Assembly (NCBI GenBank): GCA_016191795.1
Contig: JACPVK010000378.1
Coordinates: 1-5,752, forward strand
Direction of reading: 5' to 3'
Length of the DNA stretch: 5,752 bases
From: Gammaproteobacteria bacterium
GTDB lineage: Bacteria; Pseudomonadota; Gammaproteobacteria; SZUA-229
The notes under the pieces were generated by a model. It was given only the letters and a program-made list of their open reading frames with translations, was not told the origin of the DNA and did not search any database. Shown piece after piece: positions 1 through 5,745 of the stretch. Made by a program: the position numbers and the translations under genes. Each line of letters starts with the position of its first letter. Positions within the stretch are counted from its first letter, which is position 1.

Positions 1-84
1 ATAATAATTTTCTTTGTTGATATTTAGCCAGACATGATTATCCATAATTGCTTCCACCACTACATCACCCAACAAGGTCGCGCC

Positions 85-644
85 ATGAAAACGACAGCCC
101 TATTTATTTTTACCATCGCTCTCTCAGCCACAGCTTATGCAGATGACACACAACAACGTATGGATCAAAGCAAGGAAGTCACCAAAGCCTTTATGACCGA
201 ACTCAAGGTGAGCTTGAAACGGCCATAAAAGCAGGCGGCCCGGTCAACGCAATCAGTGTTTGCAATCTTAAAGCCCAGAAAATCGCTCAGCACCATTCCC
301 AGGCACACAACTGGGAAGTCAGACGAACAAGTATGAAGCCACGCAACGCTATAAATGCACCCGACAAATGGGAATTAAACGTACTCAGCACATTCGAAGC
401 TCGTAAAGCCAAAGGCGAAAGTCTTGATAACATGGTTTTTTCTGAAACGGTGAACGAGAACGGGAAAAAATATTTCCGCTTTATGAAAGCGATACCAACC
501 GGTGAAGTATGCCTTAAATGCCATGGAACCGATATTGAGCAGCCTGTAGTCAGCAAACTGGATGAACTGTATCCGGCTGATCAGGCCAGAGGCTATAAGG
601 CCGGTGACATTCGCGGCGCATTTAGCATTAAACAACCCATGTAA
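85..644 (+). pseudogene. DUF3365 (Tll0287-like) periplasmic c-type heme protein, frameshifted
   Basis: Two frames together encode one protein. The first (85-228) starts at an ATG with an AAGGT ribosome site at 74-78. It gives a Sec signal peptide with a likely cut after Ala-Tyr-Ala (residue 19), then a helical stretch ending ...FMTELK, and then runs into a stop. The other frame picks up at about 207 with GELETAIKAGGP and continues to 644. It contains the SVCN-LKA segment (Cys codon 261-263), WEVRRTS, a CXXCH heme-attachment motif (VCLKCHG, codons 510-524) and the family-typical ending GDIRGAFSI. Restoring one base near 207-208 (AAGGTG read as AAGGGTG) would give about 186 residues, normal for DUF3365. 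Members are exported and probably bind heme; their role in redox sensing or electron transfer is inferred from the family. The break may be a true mutation, a base-calling error in a short G run, or, less likely, recoding: no canonical slippery heptamer is visible. The first frame also has an upstream ATG at 34, which would place about 17 residues before the signal peptide, so I reject it. Confidence 0.8.
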
Positions 645-807
645 ATACCTTTTAAATTATGGACTAATTTTGGGAGCGCAACTTTTCATGCTATTTCTAA
701 CAACCTGCTTCGATAGCTTTATAAAATTGATTTGCTCCCATGGTTAGCTCCTATTAAATTTTCTGATACAACACCCGTACCGAAATCTCCTGTAGTGATT
801 ACTCCTG

Positions 808-826
808 CATTGATATATTATCAATG
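808..826 (+). promoter_or_regulatory. Perfect 8+3+8 palindrome over an extended -10 promoter of the hemolysin III gene
   Basis: The sequence CATTGATATATTATCAATG has 8-bp arms (808-815 and 819-826) around a 3-base centre. Inside it, TGATATATT (811-819) matches an extended -10 element (TG-n-TATATT). That would place a transcription start near 826, about 40 bases before the ATG at 867. No good -35 box lies at the right distance, as is common for extended -10 promoters. A symmetric site covering the -10 is the classical position for a repressor operator. The symmetry and distances are seen directly; the promoter and operator roles are inferred. In such AT-rich DNA chance symmetry is possible. Confidence 0.4.
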
Positions 827-866
827 TAATTTCTGTTTTCTGGCGTTTTTCACGGGCAGTAACATT

Positions 867-1517
867 ATGCATACACCCACCCTGGCTCATTACTATCCGC
901 CCGCAGAAGAAATAACCAATATTATTTCTCATGCCATCGGCTTTATTCTCAGCATAGTGGCCCTATGCCTGTTGACAGTGCACGCAGCACAACATGGCAA
1001 TGCCTTGCATATTACGAGCTTTGTCATTTTCGGCTGCAGCTTAATCATTTTATACGCAGCGTCCACCCTGTATCACCTCGCCAAAAAACCGGAACTTAGA
1101 AACAAATTAAGAGTATTTGATCATGCCTGTATCTATATACTTATCGCTGGTACTTATACCCCCATATCACTGATCACGCTTGGTGGCGCTACTGGCTGGG
1201 TAATCTTTGGTTTAGCCTGGGGACTGGCCGTAACCGGAATTGTATTAAAACTTTTTTTCACCGGAAAATACAATCTGGTATCAACACTCATGTATATATT
1301 CATGGGCTGGATTATCCTGTTTGCGATTAAGCCACTGGTAAACAACCTGCCGGAGGGCGGACTGATATGGCTGATCATTGGCGGTGCTTCCTATACCATC
1401 GGTGCTATTTTATACAGTATTAAACAATTAAAATTTAATCATGCCATTTTTCACATTTTTGTTTTGCTTGGCAGTTTTTCTCATTTTGTAACGGTTTATT
1501 TTTTTGTATTACCCTAG
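867..1517 (+). CDS. Hemolysin III family / YqfA-like PAQR seven-TM membrane protein
   Basis: The 216-residue inner-membrane protein has about seven hydrophobic segments. PAQR/hemolysin III signatures are present: EEITNIISHAIG near residues 14-25, S66...H70 in AASTLYHL, D85-H86 in FDHACIYILIAGTYTP (84-99), and an H192xxxH196 pair in the last membrane segment. These Ser, Asp and His residues correspond to the metal site seen in adiponectin-receptor relatives. Despite the name, hemolysis is not the established role of most members; links to membrane lipid homeostasis are proposed. The ATG at 867 is chosen because the family N-terminus begins just before PPAEEITN. The same frame is open back to a TTG at 732, but those 45 residues have no family character and would run across the promoter palindrome. 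The ribosome site is weak. It appears to be transcribed alone, and its stop codon touches a dispersed repeat. Confidence 0.88.
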   Translation: MHTPTLAHYYPPAEEITNIISHAIGFILSIVALCLLTVHAAQHGNALHITSFVIFGCSLIILYAASTLYHLAKKPELRNKLRVFDHACIYILIAGTYTPISLITLGGATGWVIFGLAWGLAVTGIVLKLFFTGKYNLVSTLMYIFMGWIILFAIKPLVNNLPEGGLIWLIIGGASYTIGAILYSIKQLKFNHAIFHIFVLLGSFSHFVTVYFFVLP

Positions 1518-1581
1518 GGAAGCGCTGAACAAGAATAAGCAAAAATAATTCAGCGTCATTCCCGTATGGTTTTGTCGGGAA
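1517..1581. repeat. Degenerate dispersed palindromic repeat, possibly acting as a terminator
   Basis: Two nested inverted repeats sit directly after the hemolysin III stop codon. The outer one pairs GGGAAGCGCTGAA (1517-1529) imperfectly with TTCAGCGTCATTCCC (1549-1563) over a 19-base loop. The inner one pairs TTCCCG (1559-1564) with CGGGAA (1576-1581) over 11 bases. The string CGTCATTCCCG...CGGGAA resembles a dispersed repeat I recall from many proteobacterial genomes, here decayed. No T-run follows, so intrinsic termination is uncertain, but the structure could stabilise the mRNA 3' end. The pairing is seen directly; membership in a repeat family is from memory. Confidence 0.5.
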
Positions 1582-1674
1582 CACACCATTTAGCACCCAG
1601 CACTCTTATTTATTGTTATATCCCTCGCATAAGCGTATCGTTGTTACTTATCACTTAGGTTTACTCCTCCCCTA

Positions 1675-1701
1675 CATCGTGATCAAAAAAATATCGCGAT
1701 G
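1675..1701 (+). promoter_or_regulatory. 9-bp hairpin upstream of the propeller lipoprotein gene
   Basis: CATCGTGAT (1675-1683) pairs with ATCGCGATG (1693-1701), with one G-T pair, around a 9-base A-rich loop. It ends 46 bases before the ATG at 1748. It may be an operator or a 5' leader hairpin. No convincing -35/-10 pair could be placed nearby, so the role is open. Confidence 0.25.
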
Positions 1702-1747
1702 CTTTCCTGACACGGTTTTCTGACTCTCAACATACGAGGTCAATACC

Positions 1748-2548
1748 ATGAAAAACCTGTTAACCTGTTTGCTGATAGCTGCGTTCTTATCCGGCTGTAC
1801 TCATGGCGCGTTAAAAGTGGCCCAAGGCCCGGATGGCCCCTGGATAGTAACCAATGATGGCGCGATTTATGCGTACAATGGATCCGTGTGGAATCGTCAA
1901 GAAGCGCCCGGTACCGCAGATGACATAGCTTTGTGCGGCCCGTTTCTCAGTGTCCTGACTAAACCGGATGCACAGGGAATTAGTACGGTTAAATCGCGGG
2001 ACGCTTATGGCGGCAACTGGACGACTTATCCTGCGATAGGTGCTACAACCGTAAAGCAGATTGCCTGTGACGGGTATGCACCGGTCGTACTGACTGCATC
2101 ACCGGATTTTTCCGTTTATAAATACAATACAAACACTCAGAGTTGGCAGCATATTCATTCCGGCGCCCAGGAAATTTCTGTCATCAACGGCCGCCTGTTT
2201 CATCTTTACCCAACCACCACTACTGGCAATGTCTGGAGCAGAGATATAGACGCAGGCCCTTATACTCGATGGGGCCAAAATCTGGTTGCAAGCAAAATTG
2301 CCGGCGATGCTAACGGCTACCCGTGGGTGGCCACCGCCGCCAAATCAAATCCTTTATTTAAATGGGATACAAATAAAATGGACTGGACCTCCGGTTTTCT
2401 TTCCGGCCCGGTTTATGAAATGAATATTTCTTCGTATGTCAGGATGTATATTCTCAGCGATCCCGTTATAAGTGGCGGAGGCTATACACTCTATTCACAC
2501 GAGCTTTATTCCGGACTCTGGACGAAATATTCATTACCGAGTTATTAA
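1748..2548 (+). CDS. Lipoprotein with six Trp-marked repeats, probable tectonin-like beta-propeller
   Basis: The 266-residue product begins with a lipoprotein signal: positive start MKN, hydrophobic core, and lipobox LSGC with the lipidated Cys at residue 17. Residue +2 is Thr, so outer-membrane sorting is expected. A GAGGT ribosome site (1736-1740) supports the ATG. The mature part shows repeats each ending in an xW strand, with Trp at 48, 91, 133, 175, 213 and 258, a spacing of 38 to 45 residues. The first repeat (GPWIVTNDGAIYAYN, W48) resembles tectonin-type propeller blades. This suggests a six-bladed propeller filling almost the whole mature protein. Such folds bind sugars, lipopolysaccharide or proteins; no ligand can be named and no catalytic motif is seen. 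The next gene starts 67 bp downstream on the same strand, so the two may share a transcript. The lipoprotein call is firm, the propeller call good, the function unknown. Confidence 0.8.
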   Translation: MKNLLTCLLIAAFLSGCTHGALKVAQGPDGPWIVTNDGAIYAYNGSVWNRQEAPGTADDIALCGPFLSVLTKPDAQGISTVKSRDAYGGNWTTYPAIGATTVKQIACDGYAPVVLTASPDFSVYKYNTNTQSWQHIHSGAQEISVINGRLFHLYPTTTTGNVWSRDIDAGPYTRWGQNLVASKIAGDANGYPWVATAAKSNPLFKWDTNKMDWTSGFLSGPVYEMNISSYVRMYILSDPVISGGGYTLYSHELYSGLWTKYSLPSY

Positions 2549-2615
2549 GATATTAATAGCGTCCCCACGCAGTCAGCGCAATGTTAACTTTTTAATAATA
2601 TTAAGGAGACTAACA

Positions 2616-3128
2616 ATGAATATAAACGCATTACCAAAATACGACATGAGTGACAACCCTACCCATTGCTGCCCCCGGTTCAATCCGCAAGGATGGGATG
2701 AACAGGAACTGCACTTCAAAAATAAACTGTTTTTAAAAGCAACCACCCGCAGCCTTTTTCACATTCCCATCAATATGGGCTCCGTATTTAAAAAAACGTT
2801 TGCCGCTATTGATAAAGAAGACGCCAGGTCCTGCGATCAATTTATTGTTTTATCCTATGACCCATCCGCCTGGAAAGAAGAACATTATTTTGCCGTAACC
2901 AAAGAAATCCCGAATCAGGAAATGGTTCATTTAACAGGTGATTATTTGACCAAAGTCTTCGAAGGGCCATACAAAAACGCGCCAAAATGGGAAAAAGACA
3001 TGGAGGCATTTATCGAGAGCAAAGGAGAAAAGGCAGGGAAAGCATATTTCTTTTACACCACTTGCCCCAGGTGCGCAAAATACTACGGCAAAAACTATAT
3101 GGTGGGCGTTTCGGAAATACGGCATTAA
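2616..3128 (+). CDS. Conserved Cys-rich protein of unknown function (CCP...TTCPRCAK...YGKNY family)
   Basis: The product is a 170-residue, probably cytoplasmic protein with no signal peptide or membrane segment. Landmarks in order are a Cys-Cys-Pro motif at 18-20 (THCCPRF), the W-D-E block near 27-29, a hydrophobic PINMGSVFKK segment (51-60), C73, a VHLTGDYLTKVFEGPYK block (104-120), then TTCPRCAK with C150 and C153, and YGKNY (157-161). I recall similar proteins in bacteria, sometimes labelled only as a hydrolase, but no activity can be supported here. The CC pair and the C-x-x-C suggest metal binding or thiol chemistry (inference). The ATG at 2616 is favoured by an AAGGAG ribosome site (2603-2608), 7 bases away. 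The open frame extends upstream to 2472, but that part overlaps the lipoprotein gene in another frame and is not credible. It may be co-expressed with the upstream lipoprotein; no terminator lies between them. Confidence 0.75.
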   Translation: MNINALPKYDMSDNPTHCCPRFNPQGWDEQELHFKNKLFLKATTRSLFHIPINMGSVFKKTFAAIDKEDARSCDQFIVLSYDPSAWKEEHYFAVTKEIPNQEMVHLTGDYLTKVFEGPYKNAPKWEKDMEAFIESKGEKAGKAYFFYTTCPRCAKYYGKNYMVGVSEIRH

Positions 3129-3163
3129 TAATTATTCGTTTTTAATTACATATCAATCGATAA

Positions 3164-3364
3164 AAACCATTACATTATTACAATGGAAGTAACGCCTGTG
3201 AAAGCATCGCAACACATGATAATAAAGTGTATGCACGTGAAGGCTCTAATGCTGTACGAGACGCGAACACACATGTCATCATTCAAATGGGCACAGCACT
3301 CACAGGCGACCCGCGAGATCTCGCGCTGCGAAATGCGGTGTACTCACTTATTCCATCGGCATAA
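3164..3364 (+). pseudogene. Possible gene remnant without a start codon
   Basis: This lies in the 317-bp stretch (3129-3445) between two genes. One frame is open from 3164 to a stop at 3362-3364. From about 3191 it reads like real protein: NACESIATHDNKVYAREG, then DANTHVIIQMGTALTGDPRD, then LALRNAVYSLIPSA. No ATG occurs until 3287, and the GTG at 3227 has no ribosome site. The sequence 5' of about 3180 is AT-rich and looks non-coding, so this may be the tail of a deleted gene. I do not recognise the family. The longer ATG-initiated frame starting at 3183 on the same strand looks like random peptide. A 14-bp palindrome (CGCGAGATCTCGCG, 3312-3325) lies inside. The rest of the stretch (3365-3445) is AT-rich with a 12-bp palindrome, TCAATTAATTGA (3416-3427), just before the next gene, and no clear promoter. 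Confidence 0.3.
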
Positions 3365-3445
3365 AATATTGCCACTGAATAAAATTCATTGCATAAAAAG
3401 TCAACACGCTCTGATTCAATTAATTGATTTCCCGGGACGAAAGCG

Positions 3446-3835
3446 ATGTGGAAATACCTGGTAGCCTGGTTTGTTATGTTGCTGGTCTCTATCACAAATG
3501 GCGCCATACGCGACTTTACTTATGGCCAATACGTGGATGAGCTAACCGCTCATCAACTATCCAGCCTGAGCGGCATTATCGTTCTGGGTATCATTATCTG
3601 GATTTTCGTCAAACGCTTTCCACTCTTTTCCGCTCAACAGGCAATTTCGATTGGGCTTATGTGGCTGACACTCACTATCGCATTCGAGTTTTTATTTTTT
3701 CACTATATTGGTGGGCATTCGTGGTCAGCGTTACTCGCTAACTATAATATATTTAACGGGCGAATTTGGGTGCTTGTGTTGATATGGATCGCTATCGCGC
3801 CTTATCTTTTCTTTCGCTTTACACCTAAAATATGA
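3446..3835 (+). CDS. Small four-TM integral membrane protein of unknown function
   Basis: The 129-residue protein has four hydrophobic spans, at about residues 2-19, 41-57, 65-87 and 106-124, so both ends should lie on the same side of the inner membrane. Charged or polar segments with a conserved look sit between them: TNGAIRDFTYG (17-27), HQLSSLSG (36-43), FEFLFFHYIGGHSW (80-93), and NGRIWVLVLIWIAIAPYLFF (104-123). I think relatives exist as uncharacterised membrane proteins, but I cannot name a function. The ribosome site is weak (GGGA at 3433-3436, 9 bases before the ATG). It converges on the cysZ-like gene with only 39 bp between their stops, where I see no clear hairpin terminator. Confidence 0.72.
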   Translation: MWKYLVAWFVMLLVSITNGAIRDFTYGQYVDELTAHQLSSLSGIIVLGIIIWIFVKRFPLFSAQQAISIGLMWLTLTIAFEFLFFHYIGGHSWSALLANYNIFNGRIWVLVLIWIAIAPYLFFRFTPKI

Positions 3836-3874
3836 CTTGTTTATCAAAAAAATTAACAGGCAATCACTGCATCA

Positions 3875-4600
3875 TTAACTATTTTGACCTTCTTTAATTT
3901 TAGTAACCATGCGTGCAGCACCACACACCGCCACCGGCATAGCAATAAAATTTAGAATCGGGATACTGGTCAGCATAAATACTACACTCCCAAACCCCAA
4001 TGAACACATTCTGTTATTTCTATTGAATTCACGCACCTCCGGGAAAAGTTGCTCATGGTTACCAAGTGTGTAATCGGTATACTCCAGCGCAAACGACCAG
4101 GACGCAAATGAAAACCAGGCTAACGGGGCAATAATATTTATTCCCGGAATAAATGTGAGTATGACCAACGGAATAAACCACTTAATGAAATACAACAGCT
4201 TTGATAATTCGGATCTGATGCTGCGTATCACTATTTTCCAGAATCCCTCAGCATTCATCGTTTCTGCCGCACGCCCGCCGATACTGGCCTCTACTCGCGC
4301 TGCAAGCAGGCTATTAAATGGCGCTGCAATAATATTGGCCAATAGTGTAAAACTGTAAAACACAATGATAAACAACATGATGGCAAAGAGCGGCCATAAC
4401 ACATATTCGAGAAACGATAGCCAGGCTGGCAACAGCTGCTCTACCCAGATATCAATTTGCTTGCTAAAAAAATAAATAGCCGTAGCAAACAGCACAATAT
4501 TTATCAGCAATGGCAGCACAACAAAGCGGCGCAATCCCGCGCGCGTTATTATTCTAAAACCGGCCAGGCAATCAGCCACGCCTTTAAAATATGAAAGCAT
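3875..4600 (-). CDS. cysZ: CysZ-family (EI24 domain) sulfate permease
   Basis: The 241-residue product is close in length to E. coli CysZ (about 253). Family features in order: an N-terminal YFKGVADCLAGFRIITRAGL block (4-23), a first hydrophobic hairpin (about 26-46), a second region at 67-93 leading into the conserved AAPFN motif (92-96), an amphipathic middle part, PGINIIAPLAW (152-162), the conserved WSFALEYTDYTLGNH (168-182), and a C-terminal GFGSVVFMLTSIPILNFIAM membrane segment (202-221). CysZ proteins carry sulfate across the inner membrane for cysteine synthesis. The ATG at 4598-4600 has an AGAGG ribosome site a few bases upstream on the minus strand. No cysteine biosynthesis gene is adjacent; it is divergent from an orphan receiver gene, with 106 bp between starts. 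Some CysZ homologues are annotated generically, so the substrate is inferred from the family. Confidence 0.88.
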   Translation of the reverse strand: MLSYFKGVADCLAGFRIITRAGLRRFVVLPLLINIVLFATAIYFFSKQIDIWVEQLLPAWLSFLEYVLWPLFAIMLFIIVFYSFTLLANIIAAPFNSLLAARVEASIGGRAAETMNAEGFWKIVIRSIRSELSKLLYFIKWFIPLVILTFIPGINIIAPLAWFSFASWSFALEYTDYTLGNHEQLFPEVREFNRNNRMCSLGFGSVVFMLTSIPILNFIAMPVAVCGAARMVTKIKEGQNS

Positions 4601-4636
4601 CTTAACCTCTATATGCTCGATAATAAGAACCGAATT

Positions 4637-4665
4637 TTAATTTTATGTTCCAGCTTGTCTATAAT
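4637..4665 (+). promoter_or_regulatory. Candidate sigma-70 promoter of the receiver gene
   Basis: A consensus -10 box TATAAT lies at 4660-4665. The 17-bp spaced -35 position (4637-4642, TTAATT) matches only partly. Transcription would start near 4672, leaving a leader of about 35 bases before the GTG at 4707. The upstream DNA is A/T-rich, which could act as an UP element. It sits in the 106-bp divergent region shared with cysZ. Confidence 0.45.
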
Positions 4666-4706
4666 CCATGCGAATTTAGGCCAAAGCCCACACCCAGGAG
4701 CAACCC

Positions 4707-5093
4707 GTGCCCGATGCCGGACATCCATCCATATTGATCGTCGACGATGATGACATGATTCGCAGTTATCTTAGCCTCATACTGCGGCAGGAAGACTACA
4801 CAATTATGGGTGAAGTGGGTGATATAACCCGTGCAGAGCGTGTATTGAGCCTGAAGCCGGTATCGCTGGTATTTTTGGATATCAACCTGCCCGGCACCGA
4901 TGGCCTGACGGCCCTTAAAACCTTGCGCGCCAGTTATCCCAAAACACGATTCATCATGATTAGCAGCGAGTCTACCTCACAAAATGTCAAGGCCGCCATG
5001 GCTGAAGGTGCGAAAGGCTTTGTAACCAAACCGTTCAATGCAGAGAAAGTTATTCAGGCTGCTCACCGCGCCCTGGAATCACGTGACGAGTAA
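4707..5093 (+). CDS. Orphan CheY-like response regulator (single receiver domain)
   Basis: The 128-residue protein consists only of a receiver domain. All key residues are visible: the acidic cluster D13-D16 in ILIVDDDDM, the phospho-acceptor D58 in LVFLDINLPG, the switch residue S86 in FIMISSES, aromatic F105 and invariant K108 in GFVTKPF. It should therefore be phosphorylatable and signal by protein contact, since no output or DNA-binding domain follows. No histidine kinase or chemotaxis gene is in view, so its partner is unknown. The start is a GTG, chosen because AGGAG (4696-4700) lies 6 bases upstream and the reading begins right before the first beta strand; the next ATG in frame (4749) would remove the acidic pocket. 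A promoter candidate lies directly upstream. It may share context, but not clearly a transcript, with the zinc-ribbon gene 95 bp downstream. Confidence 0.9.
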   Translation: MPDAGHPSILIVDDDDMIRSYLSLILRQEDYTIMGEVGDITRAERVLSLKPVSLVFLDINLPGTDGLTALKTLRASYPKTRFIMISSESTSQNVKAAMAEGAKGFVTKPFNAEKVIQAAHRALESRDE

Positions 5094-5116
5094 ATACAGT
5101 ACGCTGTTGTTGCTTA

Positions 5117-5165
5117 TTGACATGGAATCGTTATTTGACTGCATTAACAATCATACCAATGGTAT
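5117..5165 (+). promoter_or_regulatory. Weak promoter/operator candidate before the zinc-ribbon gene
   Basis: A consensus -35 box TTGACA is at 5117-5122, but the -10 position is poor (TGCATT or nearby). A second TTGACT is at 5135-5140. A short inverted repeat, ATACC-AAT-GGTAT (5153-5165), ends 23 bases before the start codon. Promoter activity is plausible but unproven. Confidence 0.25.
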
Positions 5166-5188
5166 TCATTTAATCAGGAAATAATCGC

Positions 5189-5377
5189 ATGGCTAAAGTT
5201 CCTTGCCTGTATTGTGCAGCAGAAATTCCCGATGATAGCGCCACATGCCCGGCCTGTGGCGCACCATCGCATGACAGGAATCGCGGCAACGCATCAGGCA
5301 ACATCAGAAAATTCATTATATTTTTTGTGTTGCTGGTGCTGGTTAGTATTTTCTTTATGCTGTGGTTGCCACGCTGA
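5189..5377 (+). CDS. Zinc-ribbon single-pass membrane protein (62 aa)
   Basis: The small protein has an N-terminal zinc ribbon with two CxxC knuckles (C6/C9 in PCLYC and C20/C23 in CPAC), a short polar linker, and one C-terminal membrane helix (about residues 42-60) ending in Pro-Arg. The domain is expected in the cytoplasm with the helix as a C-terminal anchor. Proteins of this layout are common and mostly uncharacterised; the ribbon may mediate protein contacts or sense zinc or redox state (inference). An AGGAA ribosome site (5175-5179) supports the ATG. A second frame starting at 5214 overlaps it, has no domain character, and is a shadow. No terminator is visible right after the stop. Confidence 0.75.
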   Translation: MAKVPCLYCAAEIPDDSATCPACGAPSHDRNRGNASGNIRKFIIFFVLLVLVSIFFMLWLPR

Positions 5378-5455
5378 AGCCGGGTTAGAAATTACAATCA
5401 TAAAAATACTATCCCCTGCGTACACTACTGACCCGAATGGCACTTACTTAAGACT

Positions 5456-5478
5456 GCAGGAGCGGGCCATGCCCGCGA
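5456..5478. repeat. REP-like element with 6-bp GC hairpin
   Basis: TGCAGGAGCGGGCCATGCC begins this element. The arms GCGGGC (5462-5467) and GCCCGC (5471-5476) pair around CAT. It resembles the TGTAGGAGCGGGC-type repeat I recall as dispersed in Pseudomonas and other gammaproteobacteria. The 78 bases before it, after the zinc-ribbon stop, hold nothing I recognise. Confidence 0.5.
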
Positions 5479-5508
5479 CAAAACTATAAAAGAATGAGTC
5501 CGCATTGC

Positions 5509-5616
5509 GCCGCTCTTGCGCCTGCGGCATTCGCACTTCATCGCTGCACATTCCATGCTTCGCTGATGAAGGCCCGCCATGCACATCCGTGCGCATGGCG
5601 TTCGCAGCAGTGCTGC
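5509..5616. repeat. GC-rich cluster of inverted repeats
   Basis: Several inverted repeats follow one another: GCCGC (5509-5513) with GCGGC (5524-5528); CTTCATC (5536-5542) with GATGAAG (5565-5571); CGCCATGC (5575-5582) with GCATGGCG (5593-5600); and GCAGCA-G-TGCTGC (5604-5616). The composition is more GC-rich than the surrounding intergenic DNA, and no frame reads as protein. It could be a compound intergenic repeat, a decayed mobile unit, or a structured RNA. The pairing is seen directly; the nature is unknown. With the flanking REP-like hairpin and terminator it fills the gene-free stretch 5378-5752. Confidence 0.5.
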
Positions 5617-5694
5617 TCACCCCTATGCATCACGCAAATAAACGCGTCAATAGTATAAAAACATCCTGCGCTCAGAGGGGATAGTTTGCACTCC

Positions 5695-5722
5695 AGGAAA
5701 AAGCGTTGGCCTGAAGGCCAAC
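5695..5722 (-). terminator. Probable intrinsic terminator for a minus-strand gene beyond the right edge
   Basis: GTTGGCC (5705-5711) pairs with GGCCAAC (5716-5722) around a 4-base loop, a 7-bp GC-rich stem. Read on the minus strand the stem is followed by GCTTTTTCC, a short T-run starting two bases after it. On the plus strand no T-run follows. This suggests the end of a leftward gene located right of the window. Confidence 0.45.
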
Positions 5723-5745
5723 CCCAATGCCATTAAGTTAAGCTT

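Noticed and set aside
34..84. Upstream ATG extending the heme-protein gene
   Set aside because: It would place about 17 residues before a clean signal peptide; the ATG at 85 has a ribosome site.
671..740. Inverted repeat TGGGAGC / GCTCCCA
   Set aside because: The arms are 7 bp with a 56-base loop; too weak and distant to claim a structure.
732..866. TTG-initiated N-terminal extension of the hemolysin III gene
   Set aside because: It has no family character, lies across the promoter palindrome, and the ATG at 867 gives the normal family N-terminus.
2472..2615. N-terminal extension of the Cys-rich protein
   Set aside because: It overlaps the lipoprotein gene out of frame; the AAGGAG site supports the ATG at 2616.
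3312..3325. 14-bp perfect palindrome CGCGAGATCTCGCG
   Set aside because: It falls inside the coding-like remnant and has no nearby promoter; chance or coding constraint is enough to explain it.
3183..3464. ATG-initiated 93-residue frame in the intergenic region
   Set aside because: It reads as random peptide rich in His, Cys and Met, lacks a ribosome site, and overlaps the start of the next gene.
3836..3874. Terminator between the convergent four-TM and cysZ genes
   Set aside because: T-rich and A-rich runs exist, but no stem of useful length could be found.
4155..4358. Plus-strand frame inside the cysZ gene
   Set aside because: It is a shadow of the minus-strand gene, with no domain character.
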